Below, one piece after another: positions 23,001 to 30,520 of a stretch of 30,520 nucleotides of DNA. Positions within the stretch are counted from its first letter, which is position 1, and each line of letters opens with the position of its first letter. The notes below the pieces were generated by a model. That model searched no databases, was not told where the DNA came from, and was given only the letters and a program-made list of their open reading frames with translations. The translations under genes and the position numbers were made by a program. Origin of the DNA: a virus; the IMG/VR virus record IMGVR_UViG_3300014913_000052, positions 1 through 30,520 of that record; one strand, given 5' to 3'.

Positions 23001-25058
23001 CTTAACACCTCTGTAGGTACAACTACTGACCTAATTGACACAATGTATAAGCTGTTCTATAGGGGAAGTAACGAACAGATTCAGCTTCTAAAGGCTATGA
23101 CGGACGAATGGTATGAACTAAATCTTCAACCCGAAAAGAATGCAGAAGAAATGAAAGAGTTAGCAGGGGATGCTGCTAACCTAGCTACTGGAATTCTTTC
23201 TAACATTACAAAGAATGAAATAAAGTTCCCAGTAACTTTAGACGTAAGTAAAACCTTTAAATCAGAACTATCAAAGTTGATGGAAGCTGCTGCAGTAATT
23301 GATGAAGAGAAGTTTGTAGCTTCCGTAGCTGCTGGATTTAACGAGGGAATTTCGTACGCAGATTGGGTTGCCAGTATGGACACTTGGGTAGCCTGGTTCG
23401 GAACTGAGGGATTTCAAACTATAAATGGCGTAACAACAGAAGCTTTTAAACAAGCTGTTGAAGAGGGATTAGACGAAAATGTAATTAAAGAAAAATTCTC
23501 TAATCTTGGTCTTTCTGATTTTGGAGATTCTACATTTGCAGAAATACAAGCAGCAGCAAACCAAAGTATTCTAGATGATGCAGCAATTAAGGCAAAAGTT
23601 CCAGAATACGGTGGAGTTATTGAAGATGTTCTTGTAAAAGCGTCTGATGGTTGGGGCGTTGTTTCAATGAACCAAGAATTAACCAACCTTATCTTGAAAG
23701 ATATTTTAGATACTTCTGAAAAACAATTAGAGGGTGTGTATAACTTACCTGCTAATATGAAATTCTATGTTCCATTTACAGGAAATGCCCTTACGCAAGG
23801 AGGAGCTGGTGGAGGAGGAAGTATCCAATCAGCAATTGATGCTCTTGGGGATTTCCAAGGAAACTTTGGAGAAGGACTAGAGTTCTATCCAGATGTCCAG
23901 GATGTTCGCCTTGTTGAAGGTGCTTTAATATATACAGAAGAATCACAAAAGGAATTTAATGAGGGAACTTCTGGAAAAACCTTAGAAGATTATTTTGAAA
24001 AAATTGGACCAGCAATACCTGAATTTAATCCTCTTGATTTTAAATCTTATAAAGAAGCTCCTACGCTATTTTCATCTTCACAATCACAGTATGAAGAGCC
24101 ATATAAACCTTTCCAAAATCTTCCAGACTTTAATTCCCTTCCAGAAATTTTTGATAACATTCTTTCCAGTATTAGTGGGGAAGGTAAGGGAGAAACGGAT
24201 GCTCCAATAAAAAGTTGGTTAGAAAATCTTATTATCAACGATATTGGAGAAAATGGACTAATAAATGAAGGTCAACCAATAGGAGTAGGAGTAGGGGTAG
24301 GTGGTACTTTAGGTTTAGGAGATGGGGGTATATTATCCCCAGAGGAGATTATTGAATTTTTAACAAAGGAAGTAGCAACGTGGTGGGAAGATGTAAAAGG
24401 AGGTATAGCAGGACAAGCTATTAGTAGCATAGGTGCTGCGATTAAAGATGCACAAATGACAGAAGAAGAGGCATTTGATGTTGTTATAGACGCTTCTCAA
24501 CTACCAAAAGCAGTAGAACCCTACTCTTTGGGAGAAGAGGGTGGGTTTATAGATAAAGCTCTAAAATTCCTCCAGGACTTATTTAAACCAAAAGAAGAAG
24601 AAACAACATTTTCTGGTGGTGGAAAGGTTGCCTCCATGGTTGTTCCAGGAGACGCACAAATACCACAGGCTGGAATTGGTGATGCACTAGTTGGAATGGT
24701 AGAGGCAATACAGGAAGGAACGCTTTCTACATACTTTACGTCTGGACAATTTCATGACGATATGATGAAAGATGCTCCAGAAGCAGGAGAAAATTTTAAT
24801 AAAATTATAGAGTGGCTACAAGGGTTAGAAATATTTAGTCCTTACGGGGCTGGAGAAGAGGGAGGAATAATTGAACAATTCAGGCAACTATTCCAAGAAG
24901 CAGTAAGTCCAACGATTTCTCTTGAAATTGAAAGCAATACACAACTTACTCTAGATGGAAGAATAGTGGCAACCTCAGTAAAATCATACTTAGCAGACGA
25001 CCTGTTGGCACAAGAAACAGCATCAGGCGATATTACACAATCGGTGGTGTTAGCATGA
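20019..25058 (+). CDS. Tape measure protein (1,679 aa)
   Basis: The longest gene, directly after the chaperones. Tape measure proteins fix tail length and help DNA and the protein itself pass into the cell. Residues 1-300 are helical coil (SKEMEMLLKDTIKVNSEFSS). A hydrophobic segment at about 307-330 (VFKWAIAAQLVWLPMRKLQE) begins the conserved core (about 310-680: EEKALDTLAGGLRQLDMDL, NAFRAFVTGYQT, LNKLAVAIGGGNRRATQFI) of the TP901-type minor tail family. A Gly/Ala-rich hydrophobic stretch lies at about 770-806 (GVGIAAGLGSGGVLIAAQVG). The C-terminal part is acidic, with a GVGVGVGG run. The ATG overlaps the preceding stop. At about 0.15 nm per residue the tail would be near 250 nm. Confidence 0.93.
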   Translation: MANRLTKLTSELQEVKKLILENRTELAEIIKSIASIPGGNVFSPLSKEMEMLLKDTIKVNSEFSSLQKTLEGLQRTFSKKLTATTGAEGEYNPLQLPARTKRTPQTRFSRQEIIPLGAHARGAPADLREGWANLREKTSGSGKIGIQIKNEQGNWIHLGQAIANASKISEQYYSKSKTSSEEEATHLKAQAIFWEKVERAKKDALEDLPNSGMETEELGDVKKKAFGDANQIKQATSEFPEVVEILKKYDMTMDDVTNATREASTEIVTWTASKKNDMGITEQVRITTDKWGQSLVDTQKRFRSFGQAIARNIGEVFKWAIAAQLVWLPMRKLQEISGEMIELQTKLAAAAIATGTAFEESSKIFERAYKVAQETGSSVIGVVEGYELAYRAAGDVANASERTAIATKLLGDAMLLASITTMDEEKALDTLAGGLRQLDMDLDNSRGLLDSWVAVSKNAAVSIETLAESFAITSSSAENAGIGIDSLNAYVAVLAENTTLSATEVGNAFRAFVTGYQTDAARTELRNLGIAIENTKGEALDFNDVLAQIYQLQKAEIISPAQLNKLAVAIGGGNRRATQFITVLENLERVQGLTGVSASAAGDAEEALAEQMKTVTTALTKLENSFERFAQTLGTEGGFLSIIKLVADSLTVTLDTVSELTEIFGSAIPVITAFGVALASSGGSGIAGRKLDTFSAGAFNSLVGGLQSQSGKGPISNLLGGAGDALRDSPHAGKIASSIPAALSVGVQSIISAASGQKERGLGQVAGGAAGIGVGIAAGLGSGGVLIAAQVGSMIAGAIADSIWNYEADFTEFFGRAFKAATEDEPDKPTTDSELQELVEARNQLVEDMLDETPMRDWILKARYDVSNFAQGIIEGVTGAEIGFGDEFEDVTRTDIAVGQADPEKRDELVRLNEAINIRQGKGAGFEPAFTAQFFEDYGAALESATGKYKELLRAEAVSGELSSKQFKDKIDSIEGFDLNVASFANIAGDEFMKLNTSVGTTTDLIDTMYKLFYRGSNEQIQLLKAMTDEWYELNLQPEKNAEEMKELAGDAANLATGILSNITKNEIKFPVTLDVSKTFKSELSKLMEAAAVIDEEKFVASVAAGFNEGISYADWVASMDTWVAWFGTEGFQTINGVTTEAFKQAVEEGLDENVIKEKFSNLGLSDFGDSTFAEIQAAANQSILDDAAIKAKVPEYGGVIEDVLVKASDGWGVVSMNQELTNLILKDILDTSEKQLEGVYNLPANMKFYVPFTGNALTQGGAGGGGSIQSAIDALGDFQGNFGEGLEFYPDVQDVRLVEGALIYTEESQKEFNEGTSGKTLEDYFEKIGPAIPEFNPLDFKSYKEAPTLFSSSQSQYEEPYKPFQNLPDFNSLPEIFDNILSSISGEGKGETDAPIKSWLENLIINDIGENGLINEGQPIGVGVGVGGTLGLGDGGILSPEEIIEFLTKEVATWWEDVKGGIAGQAISSIGAAIKDAQMTEEEAFDVVIDASQLPKAVEPYSLGEEGGFIDKALKFLQDLFKPKEEETTFSGGGKVASMVVPGDAQIPQAGIGDALVGMVEAIQEGTLSTYFTSGQFHDDMMKDAPEAGENFNKIIEWLQGLEIFSPYGAGEEGGIIEQFRQLFQEAVSPTISLEIESNTQLTLDGRIVATSVKSYLADDLLAQETASGDITQSVVLA

Positions 25059-25417
25059 CATGGAAATTAGAAGACGTTAGAATATTCCTACAAAAAGTAG
25101 GAAATACAGAAGAAAGAATTACAGCTGTTCTTCAACCAATTGAGGGATACTCTGTAATTCAACTGCTTGGAAATAAGGTTCCTATTTATAATATTGAATA
25201 TTATATAGTGGGGGATGCTGATAAGACCAAACTAAATCAGTATGTCTATAGCGGTTCACTAGTTACACTTAGTGGACCAGATGGCATAGTAGGAAATTTC
25301 TACATGCATAATGCCAAGTTTGAAAGACAAATGGTTATAGCCCAAACAATAAGAACAGACCTAGAAATAGATGACAAAGTATACATAGTAAATAGTGAGC
25401 TTTTTAAGAATGTTTAG
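25055..25417 (+). CDS. Probable distal tail/baseplate protein (120 aa)
   Basis: The small beta-rich protein directly after the tape measure starts MTWKLEDVRIFLQKVGNTEE and has strands GYSVIQLLGNKVPIYNIEYY and YSGSLVTLSGPDGIVGNFYM. Position and size fit a tail-tip protein that links the tube to the hub, but no diagnostic motif is present. It overlaps the tape-measure stop by ATGA and the hub gene by eight bases, so translation is coupled on both sides. Confidence 0.55.
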   Translation: MTWKLEDVRIFLQKVGNTEERITAVLQPIEGYSVIQLLGNKVPIYNIEYYIVGDADKTKLNQYVYSGSLVTLSGPDGIVGNFYMHNAKFERQMVIAQTIRTDLEIDDKVYIVNSELFKNV

Positions 25418-26357
25418 AGTATATAACAGTGTTACAAATACTTCTGGAGTAATAAGTATTAAATTTCAAGAAGCTCATCAAGATACTGCACCAATGTTAA
25501 TAGTAGAAGCAGAAACTTCTTCCCTAAGTAATGGAGATGCAGTTACTTGTGATTTGGGCTATGTTGGGGACTATAATACTATCTTTTCTGGATATGTAAA
25601 AGAGGTAACTAAAAGTACTCCTCCAACAAAGGTAAGGATTTCTGCATATGGAATTATGGTCAGAGCATCAGATTATTTTATAGCCTCTAAAAATCCAGAT
25701 AACCCATTTTCTAGAGGTAGCATTGATGCAGAAGATTTAGTACAACAACTACTTGCACTAGCTGGAATTACAAGCTATGGGTATGAATCACCTAGCTTTA
25801 CCTTTTTAAATGTAGAAGTAAATTTAGCCTCGGTTTATGAATATTGTCAAGGAATTGCAAATACCCTTGGATGGTACCTTTATGCAGACCAAACTGGAAA
25901 AGCTTGGTTTGTTGAAAGATGGAATGGTCTTATGTCTGGAGATACTCCAACAAAGACAGTTGACAACACAAAAATTATTGAAGCTAGTAGAGTAATTACT
26001 ACTAGGGACTTAAGAAATAGAGTGGTAGTTTATGGAACAAGTGGAATTTTTTCGGAATCAAAAGCAACAAGTCCACACTTACCAAGTGGATTTTACCAAA
26101 CGGTAGTAGCTTCTGCTGAGTGGATAAGGTCACAACAGCAAGCAAACCTAGCAGCGAGTAGGAATTTAGCCCTTCTTAATAAGCTAGGAGAGACTTGTAG
26201 AGTTGCAATTTTAGGAGATTCCAGCTACGAAGCAAGACAGATAGTAACATTCAACTATTCAACAATAGGAGCTAGTGGAGACTGGTATGTGGAATCTGTA
26301 GACCACACATTAACTGCTACAGGCGGTTTTATTACAGTCCTTTCACTAAAAAAATAA
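25410..26357 (+). CDS. Baseplate hub protein (315 aa)
   Basis: The product resembles the hub (gpD/gp44-like) proteins of contractile and siphophage tail tips. It has an N-terminal beta domain with GDAVTCDLGYVGDYNTIFSG and VKEVTK, then a region with SIDAEDLVQQLLALAGI and VYEYCQGIANTLGWYLYADQ, and a C-terminal barrel with LRNRVVVYGTSG and GDWYVESVDHTLTATGGFIT. The same order of motifs occurs in the first about 320 residues of the next gene. Start choice: ATG 25410 is preferred over an in-frame GTG at 25395; neither has a good binding site, so coupling to the upstream gene is assumed. It forms the central spike platform of the tail tip. Confidence 0.65.
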   Translation: MFRVYNSVTNTSGVISIKFQEAHQDTAPMLIVEAETSSLSNGDAVTCDLGYVGDYNTIFSGYVKEVTKSTPPTKVRISAYGIMVRASDYFIASKNPDNPFSRGSIDAEDLVQQLLALAGITSYGYESPSFTFLNVEVNLASVYEYCQGIANTLGWYLYADQTGKAWFVERWNGLMSGDTPTKTVDNTKIIEASRVITTRDLRNRVVVYGTSGIFSESKATSPHLPSGFYQTVVASAEWIRSQQQANLAASRNLALLNKLGETCRVAILGDSSYEARQIVTFNYSTIGASGDWYVESVDHTLTATGGFITVLSLKK

Positions 26358-29300
26358 ATGGCAAGGTTTCAGTTAAATTGGATTTCAACAGATATAACAG
26401 AAGATGTTATACTATATAAAAGAACGTCAAGCATCTGTGAGGGAATTAAGGCTATTTCTTTAGACCTATTAGATACCTCTAGAGGTTTTGGGTCTTGGGA
26501 TGCTTTAACTTTATGGGAAGATGGAAATAAAGTTGGAAAATTCTACATCGAAGATATTGTAACAAAACATGACGGAACTATAAGTATATCTGCCCAAGAT
26601 AATTCTTTTAGATTACAAAGAAATTTTGAAAATAGAACATGGCATCCAGGATGGGTTTCTAATGCAAAATACTGGATTAGTCTGTGGTTAGATAGAGCAG
26701 GAGTAAGCTATAACTTTACAGCCGCTGGAAGTGGGTCTACAGTAAATAAAGACGTTACTTTTGGAAATGCCTTTACGTGGGAAATGATTATGCCACTTCT
26801 ACAACAGAGTGGATGGTATATGATATTTGATGAGAATGATGTTTTACAAATAGGAGAGTTAGATGTAGATACAAAATCTGTATCTGAAACTTTTTATGAA
26901 ACAGATATAACAGAGATAAAGTATATTAAGAATGATAAGACAGCAAGAAATAGAGTTGTAGTTTGGGGTGGAAGAGACCTAGCAACAGATACTTGGATTA
27001 CTGGCTCTGCGGAAGCCAATGCGGGATGGCAAATAGACAGCAATGATGATAGAACGGTTGTAATTTCTTCTAACGCCATTAGAAACTATAGTAGTGCTTA
27101 TACTACAGCAAACAAGACACTGAATGAAGTTATTGAAGTATCAAAAGAAAAAACTCTTACAATTACTGGATATAGAAACAGAACAGTTGGAGATTTGGTA
27201 CATGTAACTTCTAGAATTTACAATGGAAACGGGTTAATAACAGACCTTGAAGTAACTGCAAACAATACAGGTGGATATGTTTCAACTTATACACTTGATA
27301 GGCAATGTCCTAGACTTTTTGCATATTTTGCTTGGGATGGATATGTATATATTGGAACAGTGGGAGGAGGGGTTTACAGAAAACCATTCGAGATTGATTC
27401 ATGGAGTTCATATAACTCAGGACTATCTAATCTTAATATAAAAGACCTATACATAAAAGACGGTATTTTTGTATGTGTAACTGGTGACGGATATGCGTAT
27501 AAGTCTACCACTGCTTTAGGATACTGGACGAAACTTTCTCATGGGCAACTAACAGATATTGACGAAATTGTTTATGAGGAAGAAGACGTAAAGGCAAAAG
27601 TCTGCACAATAGATAATACAGGAACTATTATTGTAGGGTACACACATGAAGAGACTGAATATTCTTGGATGGTTCATTTTAATGTATATTCTGGAATTGT
27701 TAGAACAGCACAAATAGTTATTGATGGAGAAACAGAGTTTCCTATTGGAGATTTGGATAATACTGGAGAAATTACTCTTATTGGAACAGAAGGAGAAGGG
27801 CTAGTTAATGTAGAAGAGATTTATGTTGATGGTCTTACTACCTGTAAAAATGTTTGGATTGAATCAGGTGGTTCTCCTTATGATAGATTGCCAGTGGCAA
27901 AACCCTCTGTAGATAATTATAATACTACTATTACAATGGATGAAGGAGTAACTTTAGTAAGTCAAAGTGTGGTGTTTGATGGAGTATACTCATACTATGG
28001 AAGTTCTGGAAGTAACCCTGCATATAGGTTTAGTGGTGTTACCAGATATGACTCTGACACTTTTACTACATTAGAGGTAGACCTTCCAGTTACACACGAC
28101 TGTTTTTATGCTACTACTTCCATCATAGACAGCAATAGAGCTATCCACGTAGTTTATGAAGATACTGTAGGAATAAAAATATTTTCTATAAATTTTACAG
28201 CAGATACAGCAACCCTTCTTAAAACTATAGGAACTACTCCACAGCCTCCTATACAAACACACTCTCTTTCAAGTGGAACTGTTTTTGTAGTATATACAGA
28301 TGGAGCTACAGGGACATACGTTTCAGTATGTAGTGCAGGAACTTCAGGAACACCCTTTCAAGCAATAAGCACTTCGTTTAATGATATGACAGCACTTACT
28401 GGGGGAAGAGTTACTCCATATGAGCTAAGTGGAAGTAAGATAGCTTTAGTAGGAAGTGATGACGAGCAGATAACTGGAAGTCTAGTTTCTTTAACAGGAG
28501 CAACTTCTGAAGACGATGTGCAGTTAGCTCCATCCTATCCTACTACCGGTTTTCAAATTAGGCAATTTTGTCCAAACGGAACCTATAGTAAACTTTTTAT
28601 TCTCATTTGGAGAAATGACGGCACAAACCAACATTTAGATATTTACACTTTTGATGGGTCATTTTCACTACATTCAAGCACAAACAAGGGTTCAGGAGTG
28701 GTTTGGGATACCCACTATATTGCTAAATTGTCAGCATGGAAAGGTGGAACATACTTAGTAGAAACAGACATTACTGGAGGAACAACTACAGTAACTTCTC
28801 TAGAGGGAGGAGGATATGGGTCTATAACTTCTTCTATACAAAACAACGATAGAATAAGTCCTAGGTCTGATGATTACGATGGAGCATTCATTGTTTTTGA
28901 TAGAAGTGAAGGAGAACTACAGAGACATAGAGGAACTAGTGTAACGGTTTTAAAAGAAGGCGTAACAGATACCTTGTACATCTGGTTAGCTGGTTCTAGT
29001 ATTCTCACAGACTCTCAGAGACTGTATGCTTCCCTTTCTGGGTCTATTTTAATTTCTGGGGTTGGTGGAGCAATTGTTAGAGATAAGTACTTCGATTTAC
29101 CAGTAACAGCATCTGGAACATTTGCAACTATCCTAGATGAAATCCCAGGAACCCCTAAGATTGAAATTTCTAGGTCGGCTCCAGCAATAGTACATACAGT
29201 GGGTGAAACTTCGGCACATGTTTTCGGATTAAATAACATAAATAATGCGGTAGATGTCACTGACTGGAATCAACTTGGAAGTTCTTACAGAATTCCTATG

Positions 29301-29639
29301 AAACAGGGAAGAGTGTACTTTAAAGAAGAAGCAGACGGGTCTTTTGAAAATATGCACTTTGCAGTCACTTCAAACGATTCTGAAATTCGTGCATTCAACA
29401 CTGATTTGGACAGAGAAGGAGAAATAGTTTTTTCTGGGGCAGTAGTATTAAGTGGCAGCCAGTCACTTCATAGAATTGAAATTTCAAATGGAGCAGACCC
29501 ATACTTTTTTGTTAGTACAAGTGGTGCTCCTTCACAATTTTTCCAAAAAAATACAGGAAGCAACATATTTTCAGAACAGTCTACAGGATTGCCAAGTAAT
29601 AACATAAGAATAATCAGAGTGGATGATAGAATTTCATGA
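26358..29639 (+). CDS. Second hub-like protein with beta-propeller extension (1,093 aa)
   Basis: Residues 1-320 repeat the hub plan of the preceding gene: LWLDRAGVSYNF, LLQQSGWYMIFDENDVLQIG, KTARNRVVVWGGRD, then a barrel closing with GLITDLEVTANNTGGYVSTY. The remaining about 770 residues are beta-rich. A blade-like motif starts them, YVYIGTVGGGVYRKP then SGLSNLNIKDLYIKD, and a similar one ends them, TGLPSNNIRIIRVDD, as if one propeller closes on itself. Between are acidic aromatic repeats (FDGVYSYYGSSGSN, FVVYTDGATGTYVSV). This suggests a receptor-binding tail-tip protein that reads a host surface sugar or protein. It starts directly after the hub stop, and its stop overlaps the next start by ATGA. 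Confidence 0.65.
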   Translation: MARFQLNWISTDITEDVILYKRTSSICEGIKAISLDLLDTSRGFGSWDALTLWEDGNKVGKFYIEDIVTKHDGTISISAQDNSFRLQRNFENRTWHPGWVSNAKYWISLWLDRAGVSYNFTAAGSGSTVNKDVTFGNAFTWEMIMPLLQQSGWYMIFDENDVLQIGELDVDTKSVSETFYETDITEIKYIKNDKTARNRVVVWGGRDLATDTWITGSAEANAGWQIDSNDDRTVVISSNAIRNYSSAYTTANKTLNEVIEVSKEKTLTITGYRNRTVGDLVHVTSRIYNGNGLITDLEVTANNTGGYVSTYTLDRQCPRLFAYFAWDGYVYIGTVGGGVYRKPFEIDSWSSYNSGLSNLNIKDLYIKDGIFVCVTGDGYAYKSTTALGYWTKLSHGQLTDIDEIVYEEEDVKAKVCTIDNTGTIIVGYTHEETEYSWMVHFNVYSGIVRTAQIVIDGETEFPIGDLDNTGEITLIGTEGEGLVNVEEIYVDGLTTCKNVWIESGGSPYDRLPVAKPSVDNYNTTITMDEGVTLVSQSVVFDGVYSYYGSSGSNPAYRFSGVTRYDSDTFTTLEVDLPVTHDCFYATTSIIDSNRAIHVVYEDTVGIKIFSINFTADTATLLKTIGTTPQPPIQTHSLSSGTVFVVYTDGATGTYVSVCSAGTSGTPFQAISTSFNDMTALTGGRVTPYELSGSKIALVGSDDEQITGSLVSLTGATSEDDVQLAPSYPTTGFQIRQFCPNGTYSKLFILIWRNDGTNQHLDIYTFDGSFSLHSSTNKGSGVVWDTHYIAKLSAWKGGTYLVETDITGGTTTVTSLEGGGYGSITSSIQNNDRISPRSDDYDGAFIVFDRSEGELQRHRGTSVTVLKEGVTDTLYIWLAGSSILTDSQRLYASLSGSILISGVGGAIVRDKYFDLPVTASGTFATILDEIPGTPKIEISRSAPAIVHTVGETSAHVFGLNNINNAVDVTDWNQLGSSYRIPMKQGRVYFKEEADGSFENMHFAVTSNDSEIRAFNTDLDREGEIVFSGAVVLSGSQSLHRIEISNGADPYFFVSTSGAPSQFFQKNTGSNIFSEQSTGLPSNNIRIIRVDDRIS

Positions 29640-30520
29640 CATACGAAAGACAGTTTTTTCAATATCTAGATAACTTAAAAAGAAGAATATACGCTCAACC
29701 TATGAATCTAGGTGGGGTAGCTTCTAGCGGAGGAGGAGTAGGTGGACCTCCAGGTGGATTTTTAGGATACCTTCCACAGACTAGAATAACTTATGATAAA
29801 CTAGAATCTGCTACACACAAAACAGTGTCAAGTGGTCCTTCTTTATGGGATAACCTAAACCATATTAGAAAAAGAATAGAAACAGTAGAAGCTAGTGGTG
29901 TATTCTATAATGGATTTTCTATAGAAAAGGATGATATAGAAATAGCAGACGAAGTTATTATTATTAACTTTGAAGGAAGCGGTGTAAGTGTTTTAGATGA
30001 AGGTGCTGGAAAAGTAACAATCACTATTAGTGGTGGGATTGCTTCAGATACAGATGCTATCCATGACAATGAAGCAAATGAAATTTCTGCAATAGCTGAA
30101 AAAAGTACACCAGTAGACGCAGACATACTTATTATTGAAGATAGTGCAGCATCCTATGTAAAAAAGAAAGTTCAGGTGTCAAATCTTCCAGTAGGGGCTG
30201 TAACCTTCTTAGATTTAACGGATGTAGACCCAAGTTCCTATTCTGGAGAGGCTGGAAAAGTTGTTGTTGTAAACCCAGGAGAAGATGGATTAATCTTTGA
30301 TACTGTAAGTGGTGCTGGAGCCTCAACCTTTTTGGGACTAACAGACACACCTTCTGCTTTTACAGGCAAGGCAGGATATTCCGCAGTAGTAAATCAAGCA
30401 CAGAATGCTCTTGAGTTTGTAAATATTAGTGGTGGTGCAGCAACTGGATTTTATTACATACAGGAAGACCTATCACCACAAATTCCTGCTGGGAGTGATA
30501 ATTATAATTTACAGTATACT
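29636..30520 (+). CDS. Tail fibre gene, 5' part (295 codons, runs off the right edge)
   Basis: From ATG 29636 the frame is open to the last base. Residues 1-50 have a helix (RQFFQYLDNLKRRIYAQP) and a Gly-rich linker (GGVASSGGGVGGPPGG). Then come fibre-type modules: STPVDADILIIEDSAASYVK with KKKVQVSNLP, a motif found in many phage fibres, followed by two repeats of about 40 residues, FLDLTDVDPSSYSGEAGKVV with EDGLIF and FLGLTDTPSAFTGKAGYSAV with ALEF. Such modules form trimeric shafts. The receptor-binding end lies beyond the window. It overlaps the preceding stop by ATGA. Confidence 0.8.
   Translation, partial: MTYERQFFQYLDNLKRRIYAQPMNLGGVASSGGGVGGPPGGFLGYLPQTRITYDKLESATHKTVSSGPSLWDNLNHIRKRIETVEASGVFYNGFSIEKDDIEIADEVIIINFEGSGVSVLDEGAGKVTITISGGIASDTDAIHDNEANEISAIAEKSTPVDADILIIEDSAASYVKKKVQVSNLPVGAVTFLDLTDVDPSSYSGEAGKVVVVNPGEDGLIFDTVSGAGASTFLGLTDTPSAFTGKAGYSAVVNQAQNALEFVNISGGAATGFYYIQEDLSPQIPAGSDNYNLQYT

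Noticed and set aside
1-30520. Use of an alternative genetic code
   Set aside because: All three stop codons end intact genes at convincing places, and only two degraded genes contain internal stops.

Overview
This window is part of the genome of a tailed double-stranded DNA bacteriophage or prophage, almost certainly a long-tailed siphovirus. The evidence is an unbroken rightward run from terminase to tail fibre in canonical order, short spacings, many ATGA/TAATG stop-start overlaps and a tape-measure gene of 1,679 codons. The DNA is visibly AT-rich. Ribosome binding sites are strong AGGAGG/AAGGAG types, and TTG and GTG starts occur. This suits a low-GC Gram-positive (Firmicutes-like) host, but the host itself cannot be identified from the sequence.

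Layout. Positions 1-905 carry leftward small genes: a partial gene at the edge, two zinc-ribbon proteins and one small membrane protein. They are served by two consensus leftward promoters. Positions 903-1033 form a mirror-image control region with two face-to-face promoters, each with a TTGACA -35, a 17-bp spacer and an extended TGGTATAAT -10. Positions 1031-4255 are a rightward accessory stretch of small genes, many with Cys/His zinc-binding patterns. It holds an HNH endonuclease, a NADAR-like gene broken by two in-frame stops, and the eroded remains of a GIY-YIG homing endonuclease gene.

Positions 4329-13619 are the packaging and head module: probable small terminase, large terminase with two LAGLIDADG inteins, portal, prohead protease/scaffold, probable decoration protein, major capsid protein and an unknown protein. 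Positions 13727-17672 are the connector module (adaptor, head closure, neck, tail terminator), with a GT4-type glycosyltransferase gene inside it. Positions 17690-30520 are the tail module: tail tube, a terminator-like hairpin, tail assembly chaperones joined by a predicted -1 ribosomal frameshift (slippery A AAA AAA at 19702-19708), tape measure, a distal tail protein, two consecutive related hub proteins (the second with a large beta-propeller-like extension), and a tail fibre gene cut by the window edge.

How it fits together. Terminase packages DNA through the portal into a protease-matured HK97-fold head. Adaptor, closure, neck and terminator proteins join head to tail. The chaperones load the tape measure, tube subunits polymerise along it, and the hub and fibre proteins form the host-binding tip. 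The most unusual points are the two inteins sitting in both catalytic centres of the terminase (Walker B and nuclease motif I), the mirrored face-to-face promoters, the zinc-ribbon-rich accessory block, and two degraded mobile or accessory genes beside intact ones. I saw no tRNA, rRNA, CRISPR array, insertion sequence or integrase in the window.
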